This document shows, piece by piece, positions 1-12,165 of a stretch of 64,000 nt of DNA. Numbering within the stretch: the first letter of the stretch is position 1; the number at the start of each line of letters is the position of its first letter. Origin of the DNA: Polytrichum commune (taxonomy: Eukaryota; Streptophyta; Polytrichopsida; Polytrichales; Polytrichaceae); contig OX485806.1 of assembly GCA_950295325.1 (NCBI GenBank), forward strand, positions 49,225,169 to 49,289,168, given 5' to 3'. The notes under the pieces were generated by a model that was not told the origin of the DNA, searched no databases, and was given only the letters and a program-made list of their open reading frames with translations. The position numbers were made by a program, and so were the translations under genes.

Positions 1-979
1 GCGATTGATTCAGCGGTGAAGTCAGCCTCATGGATGCCCGGCCATTGCGGCACCGAGTTTTTAGTCCGCTTCTCTAAATCTTTGAATTTCCAGTAGAATC
101 AGCCTTCTCGCTTCTAGATTCGGTTTGTGTCGCACCCACCCTTCTATTACTCGTTGATGAATGAGTTGAATTAATGGCAGTGAATTCAGCCAACCTCCTT
201 GCCAATCTTTAAGTTTTAAGTCTGAACCTCACGACTAGCTGCCTTGTCTGTAATGGCAAATCCCCACAAACCCAAGATCTGAGTCAATCGAGAATTGGCG
301 GCAGCTCACTGCACCTGCCACCTCCTCCTGATGCCCTCAAAATGCATCCCCTCCAACCTGCCCTCAGTGTTTCCCCGAGGTCTCCTTGGACTCGGTGGTA
401 GTTGCCAAACAGTTGGTGTCCCCTTTACCCTGAGAAATTACCAACTTGTAGCCATGTTCTTCTGGCATCCCACTCAGGTTCCTTCCCTTCTTGAGCCTCT
501 ACATCAAAGTCCGGAGGTAGTTGTGTTTTTGGGCAGCGCTTCACCCTGGCGTGGCAGCTCTTTTGCCGCCTCCGAGAGAGAAGAGAATGATCCCCGACCC
601 GAGGCTTCCAGGGCCACCCTCCGCTAATCCGAGAATTTTGAGGTCAATCCATTTGAGAAGGCCCCCTCCCCCTCTAAACGATGTAACTCTGACCCTAAAA
701 CAAACAATGTTTTGGCCCAATCAACCACCCTAAAACAAATACTAACCTAAGTCATATCCCAACTAACCCTAAGCTTTACCTACAATTGATTAATTCCCAA
801 ATCAATACTTCTAGCCTCAAACCCAAAGTAATTTCCATATAAATCTTTAAACTCAACTCAAACCTAAACTTAATGTCTCACTCTTTTTATCCTTTTGAAT
901 ATTCAATGTAAATACAAAGCCTAAGGTCGTAATGTTTTTTAGGATTAAGAACACATGTGGGCACCATATTGGGCTTACA
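1..979 (-). mobile_element. Family A LTR, reverse orientation, cut by window edge
   Basis: This is the promoter-distal part of a family A LTR on the minus strand. It ends with the diagnostic reverse-orientation terminus (ACACATGTGGGCACCATATT then GGGCTTACA), which is the complement of the TGTGAGCCC start seen in forward copies. The stretch around 560-720 matches 61380-61500 (purine GAGAG run, then a C-rich run and CTAAA). The other LTR end, with the GGACTAGGACGC motif, lies outside the window. It is inserted into family D sequence, which resumes at 980. Short open frames here are not genes. Confidence 0.75.
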
Positions 980-1765
980 CTCATGGCTTGGTAACCAACC
1001 CTCTTATAAATGCATTTGGCACTTTCCCCTTAATAAGTAGCCAATGGTTAGATGTGGATTTCCATCCATGAAAGTCCAATCTTAAGTTGATCATTGCGTT
1101 GCCGGAGCAACACTACAACAACCCGAAGCATAGTTGCCAAATATGCTTATGGTGGGGTCGGTCAGCAACGCCACCTCACCCATATAAGCCTCTAGGACTT
1201 TAAGCAGGGCCCCTACCCCACTGTCAAGTAAACCTTTTGTTTCTCTTCTAAGATTTGGGGCCAAGAAGATATTTTCCCTTAGCCATTGAGGTAGGAAGCC
1301 CCCAACAGCTTCAGACCTTTGTAACTTTATTGTGTGATCTTTGTTTCTATCAAAAGACCACTCCATTGACATCTACTCTTTGCGTAGATGCTGCTAAACT
1401 TGTTAGTTGCAGCAATAAAGCAATTATCAAGGAAGTTATGGTTGTTCTACCCTCAACAGTCCCGGGTGCCACACCCAGGTCACTGCAGTCCCTAGGCAAC
1501 GCCTCACTCAAATTGCCATATCTCCTAGCTCACACCTCCGATTGGGAAGTTCTTGAGCAATTTAGAATCCATACGCCATAAGCTACTCAATGCTTATGGT
1601 TTTGTCCTTGTGACTTCTAGTCTCCGTGGATGGGAGACGTTTTCAATGCCACGGGCCCTCACCCACACTAGGATCACTTGGGCCCTCTTACCTATGGCGC
1701 CACGAGTCCCGGGCATCACTCCAGGGTCGTCCTTGTGCCCATGGTGTTGTGGGCATTCTTGATGG
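980..1765. mobile_element. Family D LTR-like repeat, copy 1
   Basis: This stretch is one of four copies of a dispersed repeat of about 0.9 kb (others near 47925-48815 in inverse orientation, 48948-49910 and 62330-62790). Shared blocks include a GTTGATCATTG block near 1087, CAACACTACAACAACCCG near 1108, CCCACTGTCAAG near 1217 and TTGGGGCCAAG near 1254. Its left end is cut by the family A LTR. The copy at 62330 has a methionine tRNA primer site next to it, which suggests these are LTRs. No coding sequence is recognised. Confidence 0.6.
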
Positions 1766-1953
1766 AGACTTACACGACATTAATCCTAGGATCTAAAAAT
1801 TCAAATCCTACATAAATTCTACTAATAAGTAATGTCCTATTTTTATACCTATCAATTATATTTGTAATAGTATAGAACATTTTTTATTTATTTGGAAATC
1901 ATTTATAATGTTTATCTCAAATGAATTTAAAATTTTCTATATTATGCCACACA

Positions 1954-2229
1954 TGTATAGAAGGTAAAGCATTAGATTGCTTGTAATCAATAGAAATGTA
2001 ATGGAAGAGGTATAAAAAAAATAAGGTTAGAATAAGGCTATAATACTTGTTTGAAGAGGGATAAAAATTATCCCATATTATTTGTATGAACCAATGATAA
2101 GAAAAAAAACAACTAAAATCAAAGCAAAGAAAATATGAGATCATCTCAGCCCAAACATTATTCATATGCTTTTGTATATGTGTATATGCTTGTGCAATCT
2201 TATCTTTAGTCTAATTGATATCCAATAGG
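1954..2229 (+). mobile_element. Ty1/copia LTR remnant
   Basis: This stretch matches the LTR that follows the copia polyprotein at 29977. Shared landmarks are TATAGAAGGT at the start, GCATTAGATTGCT, AATAGAAATGTAATG, the block GAGGGATAAAA with ATCCCATATT, and GATATCCAATA at the end. It has no copia coding sequence beside it, so it is a solo LTR or fragment. A target-site duplication was not recognised. Confidence 0.65.
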
Positions 2230-2409
2230 TCATGGACCCACCATGTAAGTGAAGTGCCTAGAGATTTGATTGCTTTGAGGTTGCGGAATGCATCTTGAGA
2301 GGTTGGCATTTTGAAGCTTTGGAGCATTGGAGGTGTCCGAGGGTGCATTTGGTTGTTGTAAATATTTATTTTTATTTTTTGCTTAAATATATGTTTGATG
2401 CAAGAGCAC

Positions 2410-2890
2410 GTGATATGAGTTTCTTGAGTTTTGAGAGGTTTATTTAAGGGGCTTGGAGGTGTTTATACTTCAAAGCATTTGACTTGAGTGTTTTGAACAT
2501 TCAAGGGTTTCTTTGAGAGTTTTGAAAATGTTAAGACTCCACTACCACATGACTTGTGAGGCTTGAATGTTGAAAGGTTTATTTATGATATTTGGAGGTG
2601 TTTAGATTTCAAAGCATTTGATTTGAATATTTTGAGCGTTCAAAGATTTCTTTGAGAGCTTTGAAAGTGTTTAGACTCCAATAACAAATAATTTGAGAGA
2701 TATGAGTGTTGAGGAGTTTATTTAAAAATGTAAACCACATTTGAGGTGAAAGAAAACTTCTTTGAGTGATTTGGGAGTCTTTAGAACTATCTTGATGTGT
2801 AGAAAATTTTATTTGAATTATTTGAGAATGTAAGGCATTTGTGGTCAAATAATTCTTATTTGAATGATTTAAATGTCTTAAGACCTCTCT
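2410..2890. repeat. Degenerate ~70-bp tandem repeat (left array)
   Basis: Imperfect units of about 70 bases follow one another. Each begins with a GA(C/T)TTGA-like block, continues with GTTCAAGGATTTCTTTGAGA-like sequence, then GTGTTTAGACTCCA and a CATTT end. Alternate units resemble each other more closely, suggesting a 140-base higher-order unit. The same family occurs at 63180-63640. It is AT-rich and noncoding. Confidence 0.65.
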
Positions 2891-2940
2891 TGAGATATTA
2901 AAAATCTAACTTGAGGTGTAGAAAATATAATATTTTTAAA

Positions 2941-4715
2941 ACCAAGAGACCTCACCACTCGACTTCGGCGGCCATCCATGTTAGAAGGAGCCTGCACCCT
3001 TCATCCCCCACCCGACTGACAACAAAAGGAGGCCAGGGCTAATCCCAACAGCCTCGATCACTACCGTGCACTCGTACTAATAAAATGTAGTATTTCCTAA
3101 CATTTCCAATGACATAGCTTCCCCTGTCTAGGGAACTGCTGAAGTGGGCAGCGCAGTAAGACAGTCACCCTTGGACCGCCACTGACACAACTCACTGAAG
3201 GCAGATCCAGTAAGCCCAGCCACAACATAAGCCACAATTTACCCAATGATCCGCAATTCGCTTAAGCTCTTACAATGTGGAAGTCATAACTCATTACAGG
3301 TTCATGAACGCCTTGCTAATTACACCAGAGGTAATCAATTGAAGGGTCACAATCTATATGCATGCCCAACTTCCACTTCGACACCTCACTTCTGGTGCCT
3401 CCCCATCCCAGATTCATACCAATGCTAGATTGCAGGGCTCTGTGGTGAGGACATTGATGATGCGGAAGGACCTCTCCCTCAAAATGTGAAAGTAGTACCT
3501 TACCTTCAGAGCAATGACGAAGTGGAGAATGGGTGGGTTACTAACCTCCTGAATGGAGCTTGTGAGGATGGTCTCAGCCGAATCTTGAATCGAGCGCCCG
3601 TCCTGGGGGTCCAATGACTGAATTTTTTCCTTTTTCCTCCCGCGTTCCGTCTCCAAGAATGCACTTGACTCGCACCCGTGATCGCCCACCTTCAGATCGG
3701 CGTCTAAGCTCCTGACGCTCTTCCCTTCGCGGATTCGATAGTGGACTGCCTATGTTGAGCTCCCTTCCCTCTCTTATCTATAGATCCAGCGATCGACCCC
3801 CTGGTCCTTCCGTTTCAACAGTAGTGCAATCGCTGCTTCTATGATCGGCCACCGAAAGAAAACCCAAGATGAAAAGAATGCCAGAGAAGAGAAAAAAACA
3901 AAAGAAAACGCCTACACAACGTGGCGCATGCGGCTCGCCTGCGCCCTGCCACTAAGATTTCTGACTCTTTTGATCCCCTGTCAAAAGCCAATCTTTCGAT
4001 GCTCACCAACTTCTTGTTGGATCCTCAGCCCATGTTCCTAAGGGACCTACTCTCCAATCTACTCTCACACTCCACTGCTGCCTAGCATGGCCGCACTGCA
4101 CCACAAACATCCCCTGGCTTCGGCACTTCCGCATGCTTCCCCCGCTCTCTCTCTCCCTCCTCTTTAAGTTACCATTCCGGCAGGGCTTCTGCATGCCCTC
4201 CCCTCTCTTCCCTCTCCCTCTTCCTACCTTGCATAATGAGACCTCAACCTCCTACCTCCCGAGACCTCTCCAACTCCTTTTTTTTCTTTTCGCGTTGCCC
4301 GGCATCTTTTGGGCCGCCCGAAAAGAAAAACGGGATTTGGGTCTCCTTGTTTGGCTTCCTCTTCAAACTCCACTTCCCCGCCCTATTAGTTGTCCTTACC
4401 TCTCTTAGCCTTTCATCTTTTAAGGTGGAGGTTGACTTTATCACTCGATTTTTTCCGCCTTCCCGAATTTATGTTATGGTTAAACCCATGTGGGACCATC
4501 CCTAGGGCTCACACCTAACTACTAACTTGATCCACACTTAATTCTTCTTGGCGTCTTGCCCTAAATAACTCCTAACTTACCACTTAATTCAATTCAATCT
4601 AGAGTTTAACACATCACTATTTTTTATCTTTTTGCCTACCCAAACAAACACAAATTCTAAGGCTTTAGTAATTTTTATGATTAAGTTGACATGTGGGCAC
4701 AATATTGGGCTCACA
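2941..4715 (-). mobile_element. Family A LTR, reverse orientation (left end uncertain)
   Basis: The right end is diagnostic: GACATGTGGGCACAATATTG followed by GGCTCACA, ending at 4715. The body is C/T-rich with CTCTCTCTC runs, as in other reverse copies. The expected left terminus (TGTGAGGCC with the CCTAGTCCGGGTG block) was not found, so the left limit is a guess and the copy may be truncated or diverged. No gene is supported inside. Confidence 0.5.
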
Positions 4716-5613
4716 AGTCTTCTTTTCCATTTCCAATGGTTCTCCTTCCTTTTTTGTTTTGAGATTTGTGGTAAACACCTAGGAGTTGGAGAGATGCTCC
4801 TAAGTGAAGACCTACTCCGTGGCTTGGCATTCTTGCCAAATCAAGCTTTGTGAGTGAATGTGTGGAGAAAACTTGTGTGAAGTGAAGATTGAATGTTTTT
4901 GTAATAAATTTTTGAGTTTTTCTCCTCTTACTTATATTTTTGGATTCTCCCATGGTGGATTGAAACAACTTAATTCATTGATGCATTTGAAGAGAGAATT
5001 AGAGCTTTTACTAGGTATTGACTGTCTTCCTTCTCACTTGGTAAGAATTGCCTCATTTTTCCTCATTTTTTCTTCAATCTTAAGATATAACACGCAAAGG
5101 ATAACATGAAGACAAGGAGCAACGAATTTACAAAGTGTCAGAACAAAGCACACCATGGATTGTTGAAGCAAAAAGAAGAATAATAATTACTTGTCAATGG
5201 AACATCAAAGTGAATTGTGGTGAGGAATCATTGAATTTTCCACAAAATTTCTTCTTATTTGGTCGCTTACAAGCATGAATTCACACCATTGAGCCATGAA
5301 AAGACCTATTGACTCTAATTCAATAAAAATTTCATTAAAAAAAAAACAAGGAATCGACTTTAAGAGCCGCAGCCCCCAACCGGCTCCTCTTTGCGCCGTT
5401 TCTGCCCGGTAGCAGCTTGGAGCATCACGGGTGGAGTTCGCGGAAACATTCGGGAACATGCGGAGGGCATAGGATTGCGGCAAGCTTGCAATTGACTCAT
5501 TCTTCCTCCACATCAAATTGTAAAAGGTATTTGACATTAGAAAATATCTTTTGGTTTTAAAATTTTTTTGAAAGAAAAACCAAAACACAAAAACCAAAAC
5601 TTCAGCAACCACT

Positions 5614-5645
<32 letters not shown>

Positions 5646-5660
5646 TTTTGGGGGGGGGGC
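5614..5660. repeat. (TA)n microsatellite with adjoining poly-G
   Basis: An uninterrupted TA dinucleotide run is followed by TTTTT and a run of about ten G. It sits in the family B leader and is not shared with the neighbouring copy, so it arose after the copies diverged. Confidence 0.9.
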
Positions 5661-6226
5661 AAATTGGCTGGAATTGGGATTCATTTAGAGAAGTGATGCA
5701 CAATATTTTCGAAGGATTGCACATGGAATTGTCATTCAACCTAAGAGGATAATTGTTAAAGTTGAATTGTGTTCAAAAATATGAATTCCAAGAATTTATT
5801 TAAAGAGGGAGTTCTTAGGTGGTAGTAAGGAGATGAGAGATGTGATTAATTATAATTTTTCTCCACGGCAACAGAGATCTCTCACGCTTAACCACCAACC
5901 GCAAGTAGATGCCGGTTGCACGTGGTTAATTTCAATTCTTTGCTTAAGTGTTGTTTAGGAAAGAATATCTAGTGTTGCAATTGCATTGTTATTCATATTT
6001 TGTTGTGGTACTTTCTCCTGTGGTGGGCTGTATTGTTGGCAATTGTTAGTATTGCCCCATTTTATGTTAAACTAGTTTGTGATAGAGTGACCGACGGACC
6101 TTGGTATGTGTACGAAATGGATGGTGCTTGTATTCACTAATGATAAGATTGGGCTATTGACCAGTAGACCATATGGTTGGTGGTGGTTGCATGTCACATT
6201 TTTGCTTTAAATTGACATCATATTGG

Positions 6227-6292
6227 TGTAGGTTGTTGGCTCCAATGACCAGACTCACTATGAATTAATGGTTATGACTTGAAGCCAACATT
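6227..6292 (+). promoter_or_regulatory. Conserved inverted repeat upstream of gag (copy B0)
   Basis: GTTGGCTCCAATGACC on the left pairs with GGTTATGACTTGAAGCCAAC on the right, separated by about 23 bases. The same hairpin occurs before gag of copy B1 (8595-8656). Its place between LTR and gag, and its conservation in two diverged copies, suit an RNA dimerisation or packaging structure, or a translation-control structure. The function is inferred only. Confidence 0.45.
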
Positions 6293-6300
6293 ATCAATCC

Positions 6301-6904
6301 CCGTCTTCACAATGCTCTAATCTCGGACGTTGAACCAGTGGTAGCATCAAATAAGGATTTTCAGCCTATTTTAGCGTGAGGGACTACTACTTGGTTTATG
6401 TTCTTTGTGTGGAAACCTTCGACAATATAGGGGACGAGACGCTATGAGGACTACGGGACCTGTTTTCCAATCGAGCAGGGACCATTTTCCTGCAAGATTG
6501 AGAAACCGATTTAGGATATTCATGTCAGAGAAATGTCAATGCAATATCGGTTTTAATTATTGGTATGAATTTGAGCATTTATCCTAATATTTGGAGCACA
6601 AAGCGCTCCAAACGTATGAGCAGTGGAAATATTCTTATTGGATGGAGTTGCGCCAAGTAAAGCAATACTGGAAGACTCGAGTGGAGTTGGTTTTCGCATT
6701 GAAAGAAGGCACGGCTACCAGTTCATTGGCCGCTCCAATGGTTAAATTAGAGACATTGAAATATGCGTTCATAGTAGATGTGGATGGAAATCCTCCTGAT
6801 GAACCTAGAAAAAAGGTTTCAACTTCCATATCCGTGAGTGCGTCGAGTCCATTTTGTCTACTATCTTGAGATGCCCAGGCTAATCAAGCGACCTTAGCCT
6901 TGTC
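6301..6904 (+). pseudogene. Family B gag N-terminal fragment (copy B0)
   Basis: Broken frames resemble the gag N-terminal region of copy B1 at 8660-9190. Shared text includes the ALQTYEQW and LRQVKQYWKT / LRHIKxYWKT blocks and TPASARM / TSISVSAS before a stop. Gag would form the cytoplasmic virus-like particle. Frame breaks (for example the stop after FEHLS) make it nonfunctional. It joins directly to family B LTR sequence at about 6905, so everything downstream of early gag is lost. Confidence 0.6.
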
Positions 6905-8580
6905 ACGGTCTGCGGCGTCGAAGGCCACACCTTATCCGTTGGGTTTCATCCATTAGATTCGGATGGATGACTTTTAGTTGTGGAGAGGAACGTTTCTAAG
7001 TGAGGAGCCTCCTCCTTGGCTTGGCATTCTTGCCAAGTCAAGTCTTGTGAATGAGTGTGTGGAGTGAGCTTGTGTGAGGTGAAGATTGCATGTGTTTGCA
7101 ATAAATCTTGAGTTCTTCTCCCCTTTCTTGCATTCTTGGATTCTCCCGTGGTGGAGTGAGAGATAACTTGAATCATTGTGTGCATTTGAAGAGATATTAG
7201 AGCTCTTACGAGTGTTTGACTCTCTTCTTTCTCACTTGGCAAGAATGCATGATTCCTTCTATTTTCTTCAGATATTGAGCTACAACACTCAACAAAAAGT
7301 GTGAGGACAAGTGGTGGCGGGATTGTGGAGTGGAGAACAAAAAACATCGCGGATTAGCGGAGAAACAAGAAGAAGATGTATGCTTGTGAAGTTTACACAT
7401 CATTTTGAATTGTGGTGAGAAATCTCTAAATACTACACGGAATTTCTTATCATGAGTTGCCCACAAGCATGATTTTGTGAAGTGAGAGTTATAGGGCCAT
7501 TTTTTATCCCCAATGCGATCAAATTTGAGACAAAAAAAACACAAAAGAGAAGAAAAGGGAGGCAACCTGCTTCCCTCCGTTGTCTGTACAGGCCCTTGTG
7601 CACGTAGGCATTAATGCAGGCATTAATGAGTTTTCCCCCCCCCCTTTAGTTGAGGCGAATTTAACGAATTCGTGGATCAGGGAGATTCTTTTGGTATAAT
7701 CAGTTGAGATCCGGGTGTTTGCAAGTCCAATCGATTATGTATTAACAATCCTTCAAATTTTTATTTTTATTTTGGTTTTTGTTAATTAATGTATTAACGA
7801 GATTTTTTTTTTAAATTTAAATTAAATATTATCTTATGTTCTCTTTAAACTTAAATTTTTTTTTTTTCTCTAAGAGGTTAATTTCTTGGGAATTTAGAAA
7901 GATGGATTTTGGTGGAAACTTTGTTTTAATTAATCAAGAACACAAGGAAGAAAACCCAAAGCTCTTATGAAATATTAAAATACTTGGAATTTGTTTTAGG
8001 GATTGTATTGTACGAAATTTCCAAGGGGGTGCCATTGGAAATTAGATGGTATGTGGAATTTCTGTTCGGCCTAAAATAAATTATTATTAGGGTCGAAATG
8101 TATTTGTCAACACATATTCCCGACATTGTTGTAAGGAGGGATCTTAGATAGTAGTAGAAAGATGTGCATAAGTGGCATTATTTTTCCTAAGCAACAAGGG
8201 CTCTTTATTTTGACCACTAACTGTAGGTGAGTGCTAGTTGGTTGCGGTCGCTTTCAATTTCTGCTAAAGTGTTGTTTTGAGGAAGAGGATCCAATATTGT
8301 TATTGCATTGTTCCTTGTATTTTGTTTTGGTACCTTTCCCTATGACGGGCTGTAGTGCAGGAGTATTCCACCATTGCCCCATTTTTGTGTTATCCTAGAT
8401 TATGATAGGATATTGTGGCGGTGAGGTCGGAATAATGACTGACGGGACCCTTGTGTATGCACCAAGTGGACGGTGCTTGTATTCCTTTATGGTGAGGCTG
8501 GATTGATGACCAGCACACCATAAGTTTGGTGGTGTTTGCGTGTGCAGATTGTCTTTCACCTTTTGACCCTTAACCTTGAT
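6905..8580 (+). mobile_element. Family B 5-prime LTR and leader (copy B1)
   Basis: This begins with a GCGGCGTCGAAGGCC-like block also seen at 20650, then repeats the CTTGGCATTCTTGCCAAGTC core found at 4790, 20762 and 28603. The later half (8100-8580) parallels 5780-6240. It directly precedes the gag of B1. An AT-rich stretch with T homopolymers lies at 7750-7870. No coding sequence is supported. Confidence 0.6.
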
Positions 8581-8594
8581 ACCACATTAGTTTA

Positions 8595-8656
8595 GGTTGT
8601 TGGCTCCAGTGACCGAACCCATTGCCGGTTTATGGTTACAACTTGGAGCCAACAAT
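8595..8656 (+). promoter_or_regulatory. Conserved inverted repeat upstream of gag (copy B1)
   Basis: TTGTTGGCTCCAGTGACC is followed, after a short loop, by GGTTACAACTTGGAGCCAAC, forming a long imperfect hairpin. It matches the structure in copy B0 at 6227. See that entry for possible roles. Confidence 0.45.
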
Positions 8657-10097
8657 ATCGTTCTTCGTCTCCGACATCTTCCGAAGGTCGATCCTCGAAC
8701 CCCTTGGACGTTGAACCAGTGGTAGAACCCGACGAGGCATTTCACGTCCTTTGGGTGGGATCCTTTGAGGAGATGGATGAGGACACGTGAGGCGGCATCC
8801 GAGACCGATTTTCCGGTCGAGCAGAGACTATTTCCCTGCAAGATTGGAAAATTTGGTTTAGGACATGGATGAGGGAGAAGCGTCAACGTAATACTAATTT
8901 CAATGACTGGTATGCGTTTGAGTTACTGCCCCAACATTTGGAACACGAGGCGCTCCAGACTTATGAGCAATGGAGGGATGTTCATTGGATGGCGTTGCGC
9001 CACATAAAATGATATTGGAAGACTCAGGTGGAGCTAGTTTCCGCATTAGAGGAAGGCGCAACTTCCAGTTTATTGGCCGTTCCTGTGGTGAAACCGGAGC
9101 AAGCCGAGGGCGTCGTTGAGGTGGATGTGGAGGGGAGTTTTCATGGTGAGCCTAAAGATAAGGCTCCCACGCCTGCATCTGCGAGAATGTGGAGTCCAAG
9201 TCTTCCACTCTCTCGGTATGACCCAGGCTACCCAGGCGACATTAGCCTCTTTAGGGACTCCGCCTGATTTTGATCCTCTGCAGGAATTCCAACTCCATTT
9301 GGAGCAGGAATATGGAGGTTTCCGCCGAGATCAATTACAGCGGATCCAAGATTTTCAACGGTGGAAAGAGGGCACACCTCGTACTATGTACACGAGGTTG
9401 GTGAGGTTTGCTAGGGAAGCTGGAGGTATTTTTGCAGAGAGTTAGTTGGTGAAGGTTTTTTGTCAAAGATTGACAAACGCCTCATTGACTTAGCACTCCC
9501 CAGGATCATCATGGATTATGATGGCCGTCGTTGAGCAGTGTGATCGTGCCCTGTGTCAGCACGATGTCATGGACTTGGTGTCTATGCTAATGGATTCTAG
9601 CAAATTCCGAAAGGTTCCAGTTGCGGCTGCGGGATTAGCGGAGGCAGAGGTGGATAAGACCATGTATTGTTGGTCTTGTGGGTAGGCGGGCCACGCTAAG
9701 AAGGATTGTCCTTCGAAGCAAAGGCCAGCCCAGACCGTAGGCAATCCGAAGCGGAAACCATCTGTTCATGCTAAATATTCGACGAAGGGGGCGGGTAAAC
9801 ATTTACCCAAGCAGTTGAAGTTTTCCATTGTGGGCAGAACAATCACGCGGTGGAGAATTGCTTCGCTCTCCATCCAGATAAACGTTCTTCTTCCTATTGG
9901 AAAAAAAACGTTGGAGGCGAAGATTGGAGCATTGGAGGAGAGGTTCAAAAATTTGGCGTCATCCGGCCAAATCTTGGACTGACCGTCCTCCTCTGGCATT
10001 AAGGTTAGTTCTTCCACTCTGGATCATTATATGTTCGGAGCCTCGGGAAAGGTGGTGAGTTCCGCAACGGTGACACGGGTTCAATCCGTGTCATGAG
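8657..10097 (+). pseudogene. Family B gag with zinc knuckle (copy B1)
   Basis: This is a decayed Gypsy gag. Landmarks in order are an N-terminal block (LQTYEQW near 8958), an acidic spacer (VEVDVEGSF near 9118), a retrotransposon-gag core (FQRWKEGTPRTMYTRL, 9358-9400), and a CX2CX4HX4C zinc knuckle at 9668-9709 (CWSCG, stop, AGHAKKDC). A second Cys/His block follows near 9820. Knuckles bind the element RNA. The frame is broken by several stops, some of them CAG-to-TAG changes. B2 carries the same gag at 21073-21990. Confidence 0.75.
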
Positions 10098-10998
10098 TCA
10101 TGCCCTCGACCACAGGGGAGTCTGTGAATAGCTTACGAGCTCGAGACAATGAACCCGCGGATCAAATTGGCCATGCCCGTCTGCCATTATCTTTTGGATT
10201 GGCGGATGCTGTCCAATATGTCAGTGGTCATCATTCGAGCTTGGAGGCTTCGAATCCGGCGACTGGCGTGGTGCACACTTTGGCATCTAAAGTGTTGCAC
10301 ACCCTTTTGTTCACGACGATGGAGTGGTCGTCACCAGAGGTCCAACATGTTAAGGTTTTCCACTTAGCGGGTAGGATTTTGGAAGGGAAGGCATCTCACA
10401 TTTTCTGATTGTGGCCCAAGCCACCACAAACATAATTGCTTCTGAAGATCCCGAGGAAGTGGCCAAACGGTGAGCGAGACTTGCCGCAAAGACCATTGCG
10501 TCTTTTGACGCATACACCTCAGATGACAGGGGCCCACCACGTCTTATGACTCAGTTGAATCCACGGGAGCAGCTTATCTGTCTGATGTAGTTGCTAGACC
10601 TGCTCGTGAGCGCCGCAACATTTGACCCGGTGTCGTGCGTATGGTGAATGATAATGGCATTTTGGTGGTCAGTCGGACTGGGGGCCATGCCACTCGGGTT
10701 GCTCCCCGTTGTGTGATGATGGATTCAGGGGTACAACCGGTTATGATCAACAAGAGGTTTGCCAAGGAGTTGGGGTTGGCGGTCGAAGATTTGGCTCTTT
10801 TTTCATTCACCATTGTCACATTCATTGGTCACGTAGAGCGTGCCACATGTTATACGCGGGAGTCATTACAACTTAGCTTCTGAGTGAAACCTAGAGATCC
10901 ACCCGCACCTCTTCTTCATAGGTGTGCGGTGACGGATGCAACCAACTATGACATTTAATTGGTCAGCAAGCACTTTATCCTCTTGGTTTTTGTTTGGA
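10098..10998 (+). pseudogene. Family B aspartic protease region (copy B1)
   Basis: The retropepsin active site appears as MMDSG at 10719-10730 (DSG at 10722-10730), followed by QPVMINKRFAKELGL and, further on, TIVTFIGHVERAT. The enzyme would cut the polyprotein during particle maturation. In copy B2 the same block reads DSGAQP (22564-22572), so the catalytic aspartate is kept in both. A stop at 10881 and later changes break the frame before the methyltransferase block. Confidence 0.7.
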
Positions 10999-12165
10999 GA
11001 ACTAGGCTGAGGAGGCATGGATCCGACCAGGTTGGCCGGCTGGGGACGGCCGCATGGAATTTATTCCTGTAGCATTCGCGGCGGCCGCGACCATAGCACC
11101 ATTATCCATGGTCTTTGGATGTGGTGCTATTGTGGATACATTGCCTTATGGTTCCGCATTCTTGGAAGAGTCACTGGCATTCATGGGGAGTACAGACGAT
11201 CAACATGATATGACACCTAAAGGTGCATTGGTGCTCCATCCCAAGGATCCCCTTCCTCCCTGGCGCGATTCCGTCGAGCTATTCCGGCGATGTGAGGACA
11301 TTGTCCTCTCTCTTGCTTCTACAACATCGGTCTGAGTTACATCCGACTGCCATTTGTGGGTGTTTTTCACGTCTCCCTCGTGATGTCACACTCATCAGTG
11401 AGGCCGACTTACGACACTTGGATCCAGTAGATACGGTGATTGCGAGTGGCCATGCCAGGGCCATTCACGTGCTAGAGCAGGCCAAGGTCTAGAGGATCCC
11501 AGGTCTAGTCTATTTTGGGACCTCGTCCGCCTCATGCAGTGGTGGTTTTCCCACCAACCTTCCCCTCTAGGGTATATCTTTGAGAATGTACATTTGTTGG
11601 AAAACTCTCGAGACAAGGTGTTGGAAGGCGGTCATTATGTTTGTCAACACCTTGGAGATCCCATTTTTGTGAATGCCGCGAGCATTGGTTCTTATGCCCA
11701 CCGGCCTCGGTGGATTTGGACCAACCTCGCACCGTCATCTACTTTAGCAACATCATTTTTTGCAGTGCCTCCACCTTCTAGTCAAGAGGTGGATGACATC
11801 TTGAATCCAAACCAGCTCTCTTTGCCGGTTGTTCGAGATAATTTACCCCTGTTGGCATTGGTCAACAAAGTGGGGGCACCACGGAGGGCCTTTCCCACCT
11901 TTATGACGTTTCCACAGTCATTCACATTCCGCGATCGGGGGTCGGGTATGGTTTGGGATGCTAATACCAAAACCCACACTGAACCATTGGCTGACAAACG
12001 GGAGTGGGCCATAGGATTCCGCACTGGCACCATCGCAGCTCCTGGCCTTTCTGAGGGCCAACCACGCTTCGTGTTGGGCTAAGCCATGGATCTTCATACC
12101 ATGGTGTGGACTGTTGGTTTATGCCTTGCATTGCAATGGCATCATCGTGACCAATTTTTGTCTCT
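10999..12165 (+). pseudogene. C5-cytosine DNA methyltransferase domain inside Gypsy polyprotein (copy B1)
   Basis: This segment lies between protease and reverse transcriptase. It carries C5-methyltransferase motifs in canonical order. Motif IV is WPCQGHSRA (PCQ at 11450-11458), followed by GLEDPRSSLFWDLVRLMQW. Motif VI is YIFENV (ENV at 11582-11590). A motif VIII-like GSYAHRPRWIWTN lies near 11688-11728. A motif IX/X region contains IGFRTGT near 12014 and AMDLHTMVW at 12084-12110. The Cys of PCQ is the catalytic nucleophile of this family and ENV supplies the catalytic Glu. The SAM-binding motif I is missing: the text jumps from EDIVLSLA to a block just before motif IV near 11320-11336, with a frameshift near 11445. 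A stop (TAA) at 12080 lies before motif X. Copy B2 keeps a shorter piece. Not functional as it stands; which methyltransferase class it derives from is not settled. Confidence 0.82.

Larger units (their letters stand above)
4716..6300 (+). mobile_element. Family B LTR and leader, fragment copy B0
   Basis: From about 4780 this stretch parallels 6990-8650 block by block. Shared blocks include CTTGGCATTCTTGCCAA, GAAGATTG with ATGTTT and AATAAA, GATTCTCCC, GAATTGTGGTGAG, AAGTGTTGTTTAGGA and GTAGGTTGTTGGCTCCA. It is the 5-prime LTR and untranslated leader of a family B Gypsy element whose gag fragment follows. A TA dinucleotide run lies near 5614-5645, followed by a G-homopolymer; both are absent from the sister copy. 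Confidence 0.6.

Noticed and set aside
6335-8735. TGGTAG-containing sites before gag of family B as tRNA primer sites
   Set aside because: The match to the methionine tRNA primer site is limited to the first five or six bases, and the LTR end is not fixed there.
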